Shown in pieces: positions 11,071-22,838 of a DNA stretch of 64,000 nt. Each line of letters starts with the position of its first letter. Positions within the stretch are counted from its first letter, which is position 1. The stretch is from NCBI RefSeq assembly GCF_029867415.1, contig NC_081183.1, positions 69,324,678 through 69,388,677 of the forward strand. The letters run 5' to 3'. Below the pieces are notes generated by a model. That model searched no databases and was not told where the DNA came from. It saw nothing but the letters and a program-made list of their open reading frames with translations. The DNA is from Vicia villosa (taxonomy: Eukaryota; Streptophyta; Magnoliopsida; Fabales; Fabaceae). A program made the translations under genes and the position numbers.

Positions 11071-11591
11071 TAATTTCCCTAATTAGTTCTCCGAACTACA
11101 AAAAGCTCTGACTTCCATTAGGGATATGTAGGCATGAGGTTCACAAGGAATCTCAGCGAGCTAATCAAAAACCAAAAATAGTCTGTCTGTCTGTCTCTTT
11201 TAATTCAATTCAATTTTCCCTCCTAATACAAAGGAGAAACTTTACCAATCAATAAGCAACAAACACAAACACATAGACACAGAGAAGGTTCCCGTAGAGT
11301 ACTACGGATATGTAGGGTGCTTAAAACCTTCCCTACGTATAACCGACCTCCCGGACTCCAGAATTTCTAGTCTAGGTGAATCCCCACACTTAGAAAACTC
11401 CTAGGGTTTATTTGAGATCTTTTTCCCCTTCCTCTTTTGTAGGATAATTAAAAAGTTCGTGTGCTATCGTAGGAAGAACTAAAACAAAATTCATCTCACA
11501 ACGGGCGCTTCCCTCCTTCCAAATTTCTCGTGAAGGGTCTAGCGTGTCGTCCTCCCAAGTGAAACGGGGAGGTAAAAAAAACGACACCACA

Positions 11592-13412
11592 ATGTCATGC
11601 CAACATGAGGAACTCAATCAATAACATTCACCGAAAAATATGTTAACACAGCGGAAAAGATTCATAATATTGAATAACATTAAACTATCGTTCATCATCT
11701 CCAAAACTTAACAAAGTTATTCAAACAAAATAAAATTAAGAGTTATTAAACAACTTTCAAGAAAATGTTCCCTAGTGTTACATATCAGAGCATGACATTG
11801 ACACTACAAATAACGGGCTACACTATAAGCTATCCTCACCCAAGCAAAAGCATCTACTCTTCAATCTGAAAAACATCAATAGTAAGGGTGAGTCTCATCA
11901 AAATTAACAAATGTTATGAACTCATAAACAATAACAATTCATAAGTACATTAATCACCCAATTGTAATATACTCAGATTTTCAGAAAAGCATTCATCAGT
12001 GACAATAACACATCACCAAAATATAACACTGGAAACCATCCAATCATGTTATAGCAATATGCATATGCAATGTACTGAAACTATGCACGTGGTACCAAAC
12101 ATGGGATTAACCCATCTGACCGATCCAACATCATCAAGATACGACCCTGCCAGCACTAATTCCACACAATGGGAATTATGTTTTCCACTGATCATACACA
12201 TCACCTGGATTCAGCCACCAAAATGATTTATAAATGAATGCACACATATAACATACTTACGACATCACCGATCCGATGAACCACATTGTCTCATCATAAC
12301 TCACCATTATCATCACCAATAAAGTATGTACATGTCACAGCATCATTCAATAATCAATCACAACAATCATCACATCACAATATAATCATATCATAACCAC
12401 ATCAATCACATTGTTACATAATACTGTATATGTCTACAATGTATAACATCACCAAATAATTTAATCGGAGTTTTTGAATAAAATAGGATACTACCCCAAA
12501 ATGTCACTTAATTATATAGGATTTTTAATTATTGACACAACGCTTGAAGCGGCGCTTAAAACGGACACGCGGTTCAAAAGATATGAATTTTAGAAAATAC
12601 TTTTCAAAATAACATCAGGTGTAACCAACCGGTTACTGCATGGGCGTTACCCGGTTACGCCTTTACGTCAACCTATTCGCTATTATTGAATTTTGCCAGT
12701 AACCGGTTACAGCATAGAGGGTAATCAGTTACAGCAGCCAAAATTGCCCAGATTCCCCATTTTTTTACGCGGTAATCGGTTACAGCATGGCTGCTACCTG
12801 GTTACAGCGTGCACAAAACCAAAAATATTAGTCTTGACAGCATCTCATCCCCTCTACTCATGACCATTTCATTCTGATAGGAATTACACACCAAAATAGA
12901 TCCAATTACAACAATTTAACATACTTCTATCATAACAAAAATTCATCTAACAACCATAATCTTTCATACGCATTTTATTGCATAAAAACACACAATTGAA
13001 CCTAACACTCCAAAATCCCAAAACCAAGAACATATAAAATTGAGCGAACTAATCTATCCAATCAATCCTATCATTCATGAAAACATAAAAGATGATAATT
13101 GGAGAGTCCCCCATTACCTTAGCAAGTGTCCTTGGTTCTTCCCCTTCTTCCTTCAAGGCTCTCTTTCACGTACTCTTATTCTCTTCTCTAACTCTTTTGA
13201 TTTCCAATTTTTCCTTCTTTTCTTGTTTTATGAAATTAGAGTCACTAGTTAGTAAAAGCATACCCAATTAGCACCTCCCTTCTACTAACTACACCACATG
13301 CCCAACAACATTATTTTTGTAAAATTATCAAATAACTCAATAAAAGCCAAATAATTCCAATAATTAATTTAAATTCTAAGTAAATTAATAAATTGAAATA
13401 TAGGGTGTTACT
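11592..13412 (-). repeat. 3' LTR of the Tekay-like element, truncated at its end
   Basis: It aligns along its length with 18046-19879. Its first base pairs are altered, and the segment matching 17949-18045 is missing at the Ogre-like junction. A cluster of ACCGGTTAC-type motifs lies at about 12620-12815. A short purine tract lies just outside (13413-13420, complement GGGGGAAT). Confidence 0.85.
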
Positions 13413-13452
13413 ATTCCCCCACTAAAAGAGTTTTCATCCTCGAAAACATCCC

Positions 13453-16218
13453 TTAGGTAAACAGTTCAGGATAAGAGTCATTCATCTGACTCTCCAGCTC
13501 CCAAGTAACATTTCCACCGGCTGATCCTCCCCAAGCTACTCTGACCAATGCTATCTCCTTACCACACAGTTGTTTCAACTTTCGATCTTCAATCCTCACA
13601 GGAAATGCTTCAACCGTCAAGTTGTCTCTTACCTGTACATCATCTACTTGGATAACATGAGACGGATCCACAATGTATTTCCTCAACTGCGACACATGGA
13701 ATACATCGTGCAAATTCACAAGTGTAGGCGGTAACGCAATACGTTAAGCTACTTTTCCTACTATTTCCGTAATCTGAAACGGACCAATGAAATATGGCGT
13801 CAACTTCTTTTACTTTAGCGCTCGACCAACACCAGTCATAGGGGTCACTCTCAGAAATACATGATATCCCCCTTGAATATAGTGTTCTCCGCCTCTTATC
13901 ATGATAACTCTTCTGACGACTTTAAGAAGCTTTCATCTTCTTTTGAATCATCTTAATCTTCTCTATAGTCTCTTGCACAATTTCCGATCCAACCACTGCA
14001 CTCTCACCAGATTCATACCATCATAATGGCATCCTACACCTCCTACCATACAAAGCCTCAAACGGAGCCAACCAATACTCGAATGATAACTATTGTTGTA
14101 GGTAAACTCAATCAAAGGCAGATAACTATCCTAAGTACCACCTTTCTCTAACACACAAGCACGCAACAAGTCTTCCAATGATTGAATCGTCCTCTCTGTC
14201 TGACCATCAGTCTGCGGATGATAAGCAAAACTCAATCTCAACTTAGTACCCAACGCTTTCTGCAAACCTTCCAAGAATTTGGATGTAAACCTTGGATCTA
14301 TATCAGACACAAGACTCGAAGGAATACCATGTAGACTAACTATCTTCTCAATATAAAACTAAGCTAACTTCTCCATCGGATAATCCATTCTCATCGGTAT
14401 AAAATGAGCATATTTCGTCAGTCTATCCACAATAACCCAGATAGCTTCACAGTTTTTAACTGTCCTTGGCAAACCATAAATAAAATCCAAAGATATGTTG
14501 TCCCACTTCCACTCCAGAATAAACAACGGTCGCATAAATCCATACGGCTTCTGATGTTCAATCTTCGACTTCTAGCAAGTCAAACAAGAATAAACAAACT
14601 CAACAATCTCCTTTTTCATTCCAGGACACCAAAATAGCTTTTTCAAATCATGATACATCTTGGTAGCACCAGAATGAATACTCAATCCACTACGGTGTCC
14701 TTCTTCTAGAATACTCTTCCAAATCTCAGCAACATCAGGAACACAAACCCAATCACCAAACCTTATTATACCATTCTCGTCAATTATGAAATCACCTCCT
14801 TTACCTTGGTTAATTAAAGTCAATTTATCAACCAACTCAACGTCAGATTTCTGACCCGCTCTAATCTCATCAAGAATACCACTTGTCAGCTTCAGCATAC
14901 CTAATTTAACACTATTAGGAGTACCTTCACACACCAAACTCAAATATCTGAATTGTTCAATTAAATCCAATTCTCTCACCATTAGCATAGACATATGTAA
15001 AGACTTCCTACTAAAAGCGTCAACAGCAACGTTCGCTTTACCCGGATGGTAATTCAACCCAAAATCATTATCCTTAAGAAATTCTAACCATCTTCTTTGC
15101 CTCATATTAAGCTCTTTCTGATCAAAGAGATACTTCAAACTCTTGTGATCACTAAACACTTCAAACCTCGAACCGTATAAATATTATCTCCACAACTTCA
15201 TCACAAATACCACGACTGCTAACTCTAAGTCAAGAGTCGGATAATTCCTTTCATGCACTTTGAGCTGTCTCCACGCATAAGCCACTACCTGTTGATTCTG
15301 CATCAAAACACCACCTAATACCATTAACGAAGCATCACAATAAACTACGAAAGATTTCGCTAGATTCGGAAAAATCAAAATAGGAGCACTATTTAACCTC
15401 CTATTCAGCTCTTGAAATCCTTCTTCACACTTCGAATCCCAAATGAATACTTGACCCTTCCTAGTCAAATTAGTTAACGGTAATGCTAACTTTGAAAATC
15501 CTTCAATAAACTTTCGATAATAACCTGCAAGACCCAGAAAACTACGAATCTCAGAAACTGGCTTCGGAGCTTCCCATAAAGATACCGCCTCTACCTTCGT
15601 AGGATCAACAAAAACTCCATTCTTGGAAATTACATGACCCAGAAAAATTACTTCACTTAACCAGAATTTGCACTTCGACAATTTCACATAAAGTTTCTTC
15701 TCTTTCAACAATTCCAATACAACTCTAAGATGTTCAGCATGCTCTTATTCATTCTTGGAATATATCAGAATGTCGTCTATAAATACCATAACGAACTTAT
15801 CAAGATAAGAATGAAAGATCCTATTCATATACTCCATGAAAACACCAGGTGCATTAGTTACTCCAAATGGCATCACTGTATACTCATAATGATCTTACCT
15901 TGTTCTGAATGGAGTCTTCTGAATATTATCCGCTTTTACACAAATTTGATGATACCCAGACCTCAGATCAATCTTGCAGAAAACACAAGCTCCAACCAGC
16001 TGATCCATCAAATCATCAATCCTCGGCAACGGATACCGATTCTTAATAGTAACCTTGTTCAGCTGTTTATGATCCACACACAACCTCATAGAACCCTCTT
16101 TCTTCTTTACCAATAACACCGGCACACCCCACGGCTACACACAAGGACGAATAAATTCCTTCTCAAGCAGCTCTTATAATTGACTCTTCAATTCAGTCAA
16201 CTCGGATGCCGACATACA
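13453..16218 (-). pseudogene. Tekay-like pol: RT, RNase H, integrase, chromodomain
   Basis: On the minus strand the segments 16125-15895, 15717-15184, 15159-14572 and 13719-13453 are all in the frame of the upstream gag-protease ORF. The RT includes the catalytic motif FIDDILIYS near 15760, and the thumb and connection follow. RNase H is seen around 15159-14990 (SDHKSLKYL). The integrase has a zinc-binding H/C segment ending SCLTC at 14572 and a DDE core between about 14500 and 14190, including TDGQTER. The C-terminus has a chromodomain-like end (TWELESQM, YPELF) near 13455-13500. Breaks are stop codons at about 16216, 16174, 16138, 15893, 15750, 15182 and 14571, plus apparently compensating indels near 14080 and 13870. 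This region would have copied and inserted the element; it cannot now make a full enzyme. Confidence 0.85.
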
Positions 16219-17829
16219 CTACGGTGCCATCAACACAGGACTAGTTCTAGGAATCAGATCAATAGCAAATTCTATCTCCCTTTCAGGCGGCAACTCCCTC
16301 ACATCTTCTGGAAAAAATTCCGGAAAATCATGTACTACTGGTAATTCACTACTCACCGCTTTTCCTTTCACTTCCATTGATGCAACCAACATGAATACGG
16401 AATCCCCGTCTTTAACAGCTTCGTTCACCTGTCTAGCAGTCATCGCCAATTCCTCAACACCGACAGCTTCCGGAAAGATAACTGTATTTGTAAACCAATT
16501 AATATGAACCCGGTTGAATTTCAACAGGTTCATTCCTAGGATGATATCAAGTTGTTCTAACGAAAGGCACACTAAGTCCATCCCGAACTCTCTACCAAAT
16601 ATATCAATAGGACAATTCAAACAAGCGGGTGAAGTAGTCACAGAACCCGACGCAGGAGTATCAATAACCATACTTCCATTTATATCAGATATTTCTAAGT
16701 TCAATCTTTTAGCACAATCCAAGTATATAAACGAATGAGTCGCTCCAGTATCTATAATTGCAATTAAAGGTGTGCCATAAATAAAACACGTATCTTTAAT
16801 CAATCGATCCTCAAGAGTAGTCTCAGACCCAAACAAAGCAAAAACCTTACCACCAGATTGGTTCTTCTTTGGTTTTATGCACTGTGGACTGATGTGACCC
16901 TCTTCACCGCAATTGTAGCAAGTCACAGTCTTCATTCTACAATCAGCAACAACATGACCCACTTTACCACACTTGAAGCACTTCTTCTGTTCAATCTTAC
17001 ACTCATTCCTACGATGTCCGACTTTACCACAGTTACAACACCTAACAAAAGCACTGGAGTCTCCTCCACTAGGCCTCTTCAAGTCACCAGCTTTAGGATT
17101 TCCTCTATCATATGGCTTACCTCGATCCATAGGCTTCTTACCCTTCTTGTAAACCAACTCGCGAGAGTGAGATGACTTCAGCTTAACTTTTTCCTCTTTA
17201 GAAATTCTGCTACAATCCACTAAATCAGCAAACCGACGAATCCTCTGATACCTGATACCTTTTTTAATCTCGTCACGGAGGCCATTCTCGAATTTGATAC
17301 ATTTCGAGAATTCACTCGCCTCGTCATTGTTGTAGTGGGTATAGTACTTCTCCATCTCAACAAACTTGGAAGCATACTCCGGCAAGGTCATATTAGCCTG
17401 CTTCAGCTCTAAGAATTCAATCTCCTTCCTTCCCTGAACATCTTTCAGAAAGTACCGTCTCAGAAATTCTCTTCTGAAAATAGCCCAAGTAATTGCTACA
17501 CCATCAGCATCAAGTTCAGCTCTAGTAGCAACCCACCAGTCATCAGCTTCTTCAGATAACATGTGCGTACCGTACCTCACCTTCAAGTTCTCTGCACAAT
17601 CAATCACCCGAAAGATCCTTTCAATTTCCTTCAGCCACTTCTGAGCACCATCAAGATCGTGAGTGCCTTTGAACAACGGAGGATTGTTCCTCTGAAATTT
17701 CCCCAACTGCCTGTTAGCACTAATCCCAGCTCCATTGGCATTCCCTCCTAGCACACCAGCAATCATGCCCATAGCCTCTGCAATAGCATCATCATTCCTT
17801 CCACCTCTTCCATCCATTGTTCTGCTCAT
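16219..17829 (-). CDS. Tekay-like Gag-protease polyprotein, N-terminal part of gag-pol
   Basis: This is 536 aa, intact as far as a TAG at 16216-16218. The capsid-type retrotransposon Gag domain covers residues about 45-215 (WLKEIERIF, YGTHML, FRREFLRRYF, KFVEMEKYY). Three CCHC zinc knuckles follow at about 265-320. The aspartic protease has its active site in IDTGATHS near residue 362. The last ~40 residues (DFPEFFPEDV, ELPPEREIEF) begin the RT. The start at 17829 follows the primer-binding site by about 100 bp; a second Met four codons in is an equally good start. The zinc fingers package RNA and the protease cuts the polyprotein. Because RT is cut off by the stop, it is a broken gag-pol. 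Confidence 0.9.
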   Translation of the reverse strand: MSRTMDGRGGRNDDAIAEAMGMIAGVLGGNANGAGISANRQLGKFQRNNPPLFKGTHDLDGAQKWLKEIERIFRVIDCAENLKVRYGTHMLSEEADDWWVATRAELDADGVAITWAIFRREFLRRYFLKDVQGRKEIEFLELKQANMTLPEYASKFVEMEKYYTHYNNDEASEFSKCIKFENGLRDEIKKGIRYQRIRRFADLVDCSRISKEEKVKLKSSHSRELVYKKGKKPMDRGKPYDRGNPKAGDLKRPSGGDSSAFVRCCNCGKVGHRRNECKIEQKKCFKCGKVGHVVADCRMKTVTCYNCGEEGHISPQCIKPKKNQSGGKVFALFGSETTLEDRLIKDTCFIYGTPLIAIIDTGATHSFIYLDCAKRLNLEISDINGSMVIDTPASGSVTTSPACLNCPIDIFGREFGMDLVCLSLEQLDIILGMNLLKFNRVHINWFTNTVIFPEAVGVEELAMTARQVNEAVKDGDSVFMLVASMEVKGKAVSSELPVVHDFPEFFPEDVRELPPEREIEFAIDLIPRTSPVLMAP

Positions 17830-17948
17830 TCACAAAACAATTTCTATTAGAAAAAAAGTATCGACAGTGTCAACTCACGTTAGTCGTATACAAGGGAATA
17901 ATAACAAGACTCTGGTCACAACGACCAACCAGGCTCTGATACTACCAT
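17830..17948 (-). promoter_or_regulatory. Primer-binding site and leader of the Tekay-like element
   Basis: Directly after the LTR end on the minus strand comes ATGGTAGTATCAGAGCC (17932-17948). It matches the initiator tRNA-Met primer-binding site except for an added GTA. The leader then runs to the gag start. Confidence 0.7.
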
Positions 17949-19879
17949 TGTAACACCCTTCTAAACCCCGCGGAAAATATTAATTAATTCAGATTATCAT
18001 GTGAAAAAAGATGCTACAGTTCTACAAAACATATTTTTAAAATACATGTCATGCCAACATGAGGAACTCAATCAATAACATTCTCCGAAAAACATGTTAA
18101 CACAGCGGAAAAGATTCATAATATTGAATAACATTAAACCACCGTTCATTATTTCTAAAACTTAACAAGTTATTCAACCAAAATAAAATTAAGAGTTATT
18201 AAACAAATCTCAAGCAAACGTTCCCCAGTGTTAAATATCAAAGCATGACACCGACACTACGAATAACGGGTTAGCCTATAAGCTATCCTCACCCAAGAAA
18301 AAGCAGTTACTCTTCAATCTGAAAAACATCAATAGTAAGTAAGGGTGAGTCTCATCACAATTAACAAATGTTATGAACTCATAAACAATAACATTTCATA
18401 AGTACATTAATCACCCAATTGTAGTATATTCAGATCTCTAGAAAAGCATTCATCAGCGACAACAACACATCACCAAAATATAACACTGGAAACCATCCAA
18501 TCATGTTATAGCAATATGCATATGCAATATACTGATACTATGCATGTGGTACCAAACATGGGATTAACCCATCTGACTGATCCAACATCACCAAGATACG
18601 GCCCTACCAACACAAATTCCATACAATGGGAATTATGCTCTCCATTGATCCAACACATCACCTGTATTCAGCCACCAAAATGATTTATGAATGAATGCAC
18701 ACATATAACATATTTACGACATCACCGATCTGATGAAACACGTCGTTTCATCATAACTCACCATTATCATCACCAATAAAGTATGTACATGTCACAACAT
18801 CATTCAATAATCAATCACAACAATCATCATATCACATCACAATATAATCATATCATAACCACATCAATCACATTGTTACATAATACTGCATATGTCTACA
18901 ATGTATAACATCACCAAATAACTTAAACAGAGTTTCTGAATAAAATCAGTTGCTGCCCCAAAATGTCACTTAATTATATAGGATTTTTAATTATTGACAC
19001 AACGCTCGAAATGCCGCTCAAAACGGACACACGGTTCAAAAGATATGAATTTGAGAAAATATTTTTCAAAACAACATCAAGTGCAACCAGTTACGGCATG
19101 GGCGTTACCCGGTTACGCCTTTACGTTAACCTATTCGCTATTATTGAATTTCGCCTATAAACGGTTACGGCATAGAGGGTAATCGGTTACAGCAGCCAAA
19201 ATTGTCCAGTTTCCCCATTTTTCTACGCGGTAATCGGTTACAGCATGGCTGCTACCAGGTTACAGCGTGCACAGATCCAAAAATATCAGTCTTGACAGCA
19301 TCTCAGCCCCTCTACTCATCACCATTTCATTCCAATACGAATTCCACACCAAAATAGAGCCAATTACAACAATTTAACATACTTCTATCATTACACAAAT
19401 TCATCTAACAGCCATAATCTTTCATATGCATTTCATTACATCAAAACGCACAATTTAATCTAAAACTCCAAAATCCCAAAACCTAGAACATGTAAAATTG
19501 AGAGAACTAATTTGCCCAATCAATCCTATCATTCATGAAAACATAACAGATGATAATTGGATAGTCCCCCCTTACCTTAGCAAGTGTTCTTGGTTCTCCC
19601 CCTTCTTCCCTCAAGGCTCTCTTTCACATACTCTTCTTCTCTTCTCTGATTCTTTTGCTTTCCAATTTTTTTTAATTTTTCCTTCTTTTCTTGTTTTATG
19701 AAATTAGAGTCAGTAGTTAGTAAAGGCCTACCCAAATAGCATATCCCTTCTACTAACTACACCACAAGCCCAACAACATTATTTTTCTAAAATTCTCCAA
19801 TAACTCAATAAAAGTCAAATAATTCCAATAATTAATTTAAATTCTAATTAAATTAATAAATTGAAATATGGGGTGTTAC
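17949..19879 (-). repeat. 5' LTR of the Tekay-like element, 1931 bp
   Basis: It is bounded by the terminal inverted repeat TGTAACACCC and GGGTGTTACA. A cluster of GGTTAC palindromes lies at 19085-19265. The same LTR family appears on the plus strand at 56828-58789. Confidence 0.9.
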
Positions 19880-20649
19880 AAAACATATGTAACCCAACAA
19901 TGATGGACTTCCAATCACTTGTGCCAACAGTAGATTGTTGTTTATCTTTATTTTCTTGAATATTATCACCAGTTACATTGAGTCTCGGTTGCAATTTTCT
20001 TTCTGCTCTATGCATAATTACCTACAGTGTAACATGTGAGTTCTTATAGTATAAGCAAATAGCCTCAAAAATCATAGAATAATAAATTTTACAAACAGAA
20101 ACATACTTCCTCCACTGTATGTTCAGTAACAAGATTTATAACCTAAGAAATATAACCTTTTATATCAGTAATGTATCACTTAATTAATCATCTTTATACG
20201 TGTAATATATTAGTAATTAAGATATTTACTACTATTTGACAGTTATTTGAAGCTCTTTCAATTATACCCAAATTTTAGTTATTCACTTAATTAATAATCT
20301 TTTATAACCTTGGTACTGTATTATATGTTAGTAATGCTTGGTGAACAAAATTTTGGATATACACCATTTGCAATTCTGTTGCTTTTTCCATGTTTTTGAT
20401 ATTTTTTATTTTCTTGATTTGTAGAAATAGACTGTGATGTACTTGGTTTATCTGGTGATCACATAATGGTGTTTATAAATATGTTGTTACATAGCACATC
20501 TCAGTATCTATATTGTTTTTACAGTTATGCATATAAATTTCCTTCAAACATGATAGCTTCCATTTACACTTCTTGTTAACGCAAGTTTGGTTTGTTTCAT
20601 TGTTATATTTTAATTTGTTTTTTTGTATTGTAAGATATTAGTAATGCAT
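19880..20649. other. CACTA internal or intron sequence, no clear gene
   Basis: This is A/T-rich sequence. On the minus strand 20021-19880 is open for 47 codons and is preceded by a possible splice acceptor (TGTAG). It may be an exon of a second transposon gene, but nothing recognisable is encoded. Confidence 0.3.
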
Positions 20650-20989
20650 TTAATAGGAGCAAGCAAAATTTTATGCATCGCGTAGGACCGACAAATTTTG
20701 CTAGAATTCGTGCAAAAATGGTACGGTGTTTATGCATGATTCTCAATAGAATAATGTTTTTTTTTCAATCTCTTGTTAATTTGTATTTGTTTTTTAATAT
20801 ATGAATAATAATGTAGCGGGAAAAAAAGGATGGACAAGAAGTCACTCAAGCTGAGATGCTTATTGAAACTCGAAAAAGTCGCAAGGGAAAACAAGTGGAT
20901 AAGGAAACCCAATTTGCGATTGTAAGTTAAATTATAATATCCATTTTAATTGCACATGTAGATTATAATTTTGTTCAAAAATTATAGTT

Positions 20990-20994
20990 TGATA
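20990..20994. repeat. Target site duplication TGATA, left copy
   Basis: It is identical to 32619-32623 immediately right of the element. This is the five-base duplication made by the copia integrase. Confidence 0.9.
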
Positions 20995-22501
20995 TGTTAG
21001 ACGCTAGGCTTAAGTATCTAGAGGGGGGTAAATAGATACTTCAGAATTTATTCGGATTTTCTTTAAAAAATATGGTGAAAGCGTTTAGGGAACGATTCGC
21101 ATCTATTCCGAACCGCTACGGGAAGGATCAGATATGTTTTTAAACCACAAACTGATTATGATGAGAAGATGAAGACTATTAGAGAATCAACAAGCTATAA
21201 TGCGATAAATCATTTAAGTGTTTACTTGGATAAACTTGTTTTCAATGACTTTGATTAATGAAGAAAGCAATATATCAAACACTTGGTGTATAATGACCAA
21301 ATTGAATTATGAATTAAAGTGTGATGACTTGTGATGTTTATGCAGAATCTTATCACACAAGTTTAACACTTTGATATGTTGATCAATTTGCGATTATAAC
21401 CAGAATTAAGCACAACGTAACGAAAAGATAAAAGCGATAACAAACACGATACTTGTTCAGGCAGTTCGTCGACCCTCCTCGCTACGACTACATTTGCCCC
21501 CAATTCCAAACGGGAATTGGGATGTCTTTCATTATGATTGAAAAGAGTTTATACAAAAAAGATAACAAAGCAATAACGATAAACCAAATATGTTGATTCT
21601 TTGTATCTTCTTCCCCTTGATCTTGAGCCAGATCAAGTATCTTCCAAGAGCTTGTCGTTGATTCCCTTTCTGCAGTGTTGTGAATTGAACGAACCCTTGT
21701 TCTTCAACTTCTACACTCAGCTGAATCGTTGATGAAGCCTCTTGACAAAAACCCTCAAAATTCACCAATCTTGGAGGACAAAATCCGCAGATTTTATTCA
21801 CCAAAAACTCCACAAATCTTCACCCACTGGGAACCTTCAATTCCTTTCCATGGACGTTATCAATCTTGATCACAAACCCTCACCACAAGAATTATTGTGT
21901 GTAATTGTGTTGGAGTAAAGAAGAAGATAGAAGATGAGAAGACTTTGTGTATCTTTCAGTTGTTGGTGTTAACTTGAATAATTAGCTGAAAAAGATATAT
22001 ATAGGTGCTAGTAGAGTTGGCTGAAGGAAAACACAAAATTTGGTAAATTTTGGGGTGATAGTTCAACCTACTCCATTACTTGGGTCGACCTAAATAGAAT
22101 AGATTCAGCAGATTGAAATTTTTCTTCAGTTGGGTCAACATGTTGGGACTCTGGGTCGACCTAAAAGCATCTGACTTTGGTTCTTGTGATTTTTCTTCAA
22201 TTTAGGTCGACCTAGGCAGTTGGTTGAGTCGACCTAAAGTGAGCAGAGGTGAAACCTTTTTGTTCACTTCAGTTTGCGTCGACCTAGGGGCAGGATGGGT
22301 CGACCTAACTGAACCAGTTTCTTCCACATCATGATTGAAGCATTCTAGGTCGACCTAGGCTTGTGTTGAGTCGACCTAAGATGTCCTAGAGTTCCAAAAT
22401 CTTGCTTTTCATTATATCATTCACTTGTAGCTTGATATTTGTTCAATGAAGATGTTTGCCACGAATCAAAAACTCTTGATGAGTATATGCTTGCACTTAC
22501 A
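20995..22501 (-). repeat. 3' LTR of the SIRE-like element, 1507 bp
   Basis: On the minus strand it begins TGTAAGTGCA and ends GCGTCTAACA. It carries a TATA box (complement of 21996-22006, CCTATATATA) and at least eight GTCGAC palindromes between 22083 and 22375. The ORF at 21532-21813 is incidental; its counterpart sits at the same place in the other LTR. Confidence 0.95.
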
Positions 22502-22838
22502 TAGTCCCCCTTTTTTATGATGGCAAACATTGGTTGAATGATGTAATCTGACATAAGCTCCCCCGTACTTTAATGCGTAAGCTCCCCCGTACTCTCATAC
22601 TCTCATATACTCCCCCTTTGACAACATCAAAAATGAAACAATGAAGGTAATAGGAGAAAGCACACAGAATAATAATAACATGATAACAAGAACATACTAA
22701 GATAGTAGAGTAATAATAAGGGTCAAAGTTAAAGTATGTCACAATTACAAAACACCGAAAAAGTCAAGATAAAACAAGCATAAGAAAGTAATATGATATG
22801 ATATGCAGTGCTATGAACTAATGGAATGCAATTCTCTC
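22502..22838 (-). promoter_or_regulatory. Polypurine tract region with extra PPT-like runs
   Basis: The tract next to the LTR reads AAAAAAGGGGGACTA on the minus strand (22502-22516). Three further GGGGGAG-type runs lie at about 22557-22564, 22581-22588 and 22610-22619, between the third ORF and the LTR. Multiple runs of this kind are known in SIRE-type elements. Confidence 0.7.

Larger units (their letters stand above)
3541..11591 (+). mobile_element. 3' part of an Ogre-like (Tat lineage) Ty3/gypsy retrotransposon
   Basis: The order tandem-repeat block, polypurine tract, very long LTR is that of Ogre elements, which are known for LTRs of 5-6 kb and for minisatellites in the 3' internal region. 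Coding domains are absent; the internal part is cut by the pol-less element on the left. The right end (about 11591) abuts a Tekay-like LTR that is missing its last ~100 bp, so the Ogre-like element probably inserted into that LTR. Confidence 0.65.
5466..11591 (+). repeat. Ogre-like 3' LTR, about 6.1 kb
   Basis: The start is placed after the polypurine tract, at the segment ATACCCTAATTTTGACC that is characteristic of Ogre LTRs; the first TG seems mutated. A TATA box at 7015-7022 marks the U3/R boundary region. Further in are two tRNA-like modules (7979-8041 and 8140-8193), a TA microsatellite (about 9008-9037), repeated 'CCCGGTGAA' segments (8770-9260) and a family of CTTGGGCTTTGTACAAGG repeats (9350-11070). 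Part of the LTR is related to 49086-51668. No gene is seen; open frames are incidental. Confidence 0.7.
11592..19879 (-). mobile_element. Tekay/Del-like chromovirus (Ty3/gypsy), minus strand, inactive
   Basis: Two LTRs (11592-13412 and 17949-19879) flank a gag-protease-RT-RNase H-integrase-chromodomain region read on the minus strand. The 5' LTR begins TGTAACACCC and ends GGGTGTTACA (reading minus); the primer-binding site after it resembles the initiator tRNA-Met type. The 3' LTR lacks the last ~100 bp because the Ogre-like element joins at 11591. The element is 8.3 kb and disabled by stop codons. Confidence 0.85.

Noticed and set aside
21532..21813. 93-aa minus-strand ORF found in both SIRE-like LTRs (also 30508-30789)
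   Set aside because: Its presence in both LTRs follows from LTR identity. No domain is seen and it overlaps the LTR transcript region; it may be chance.
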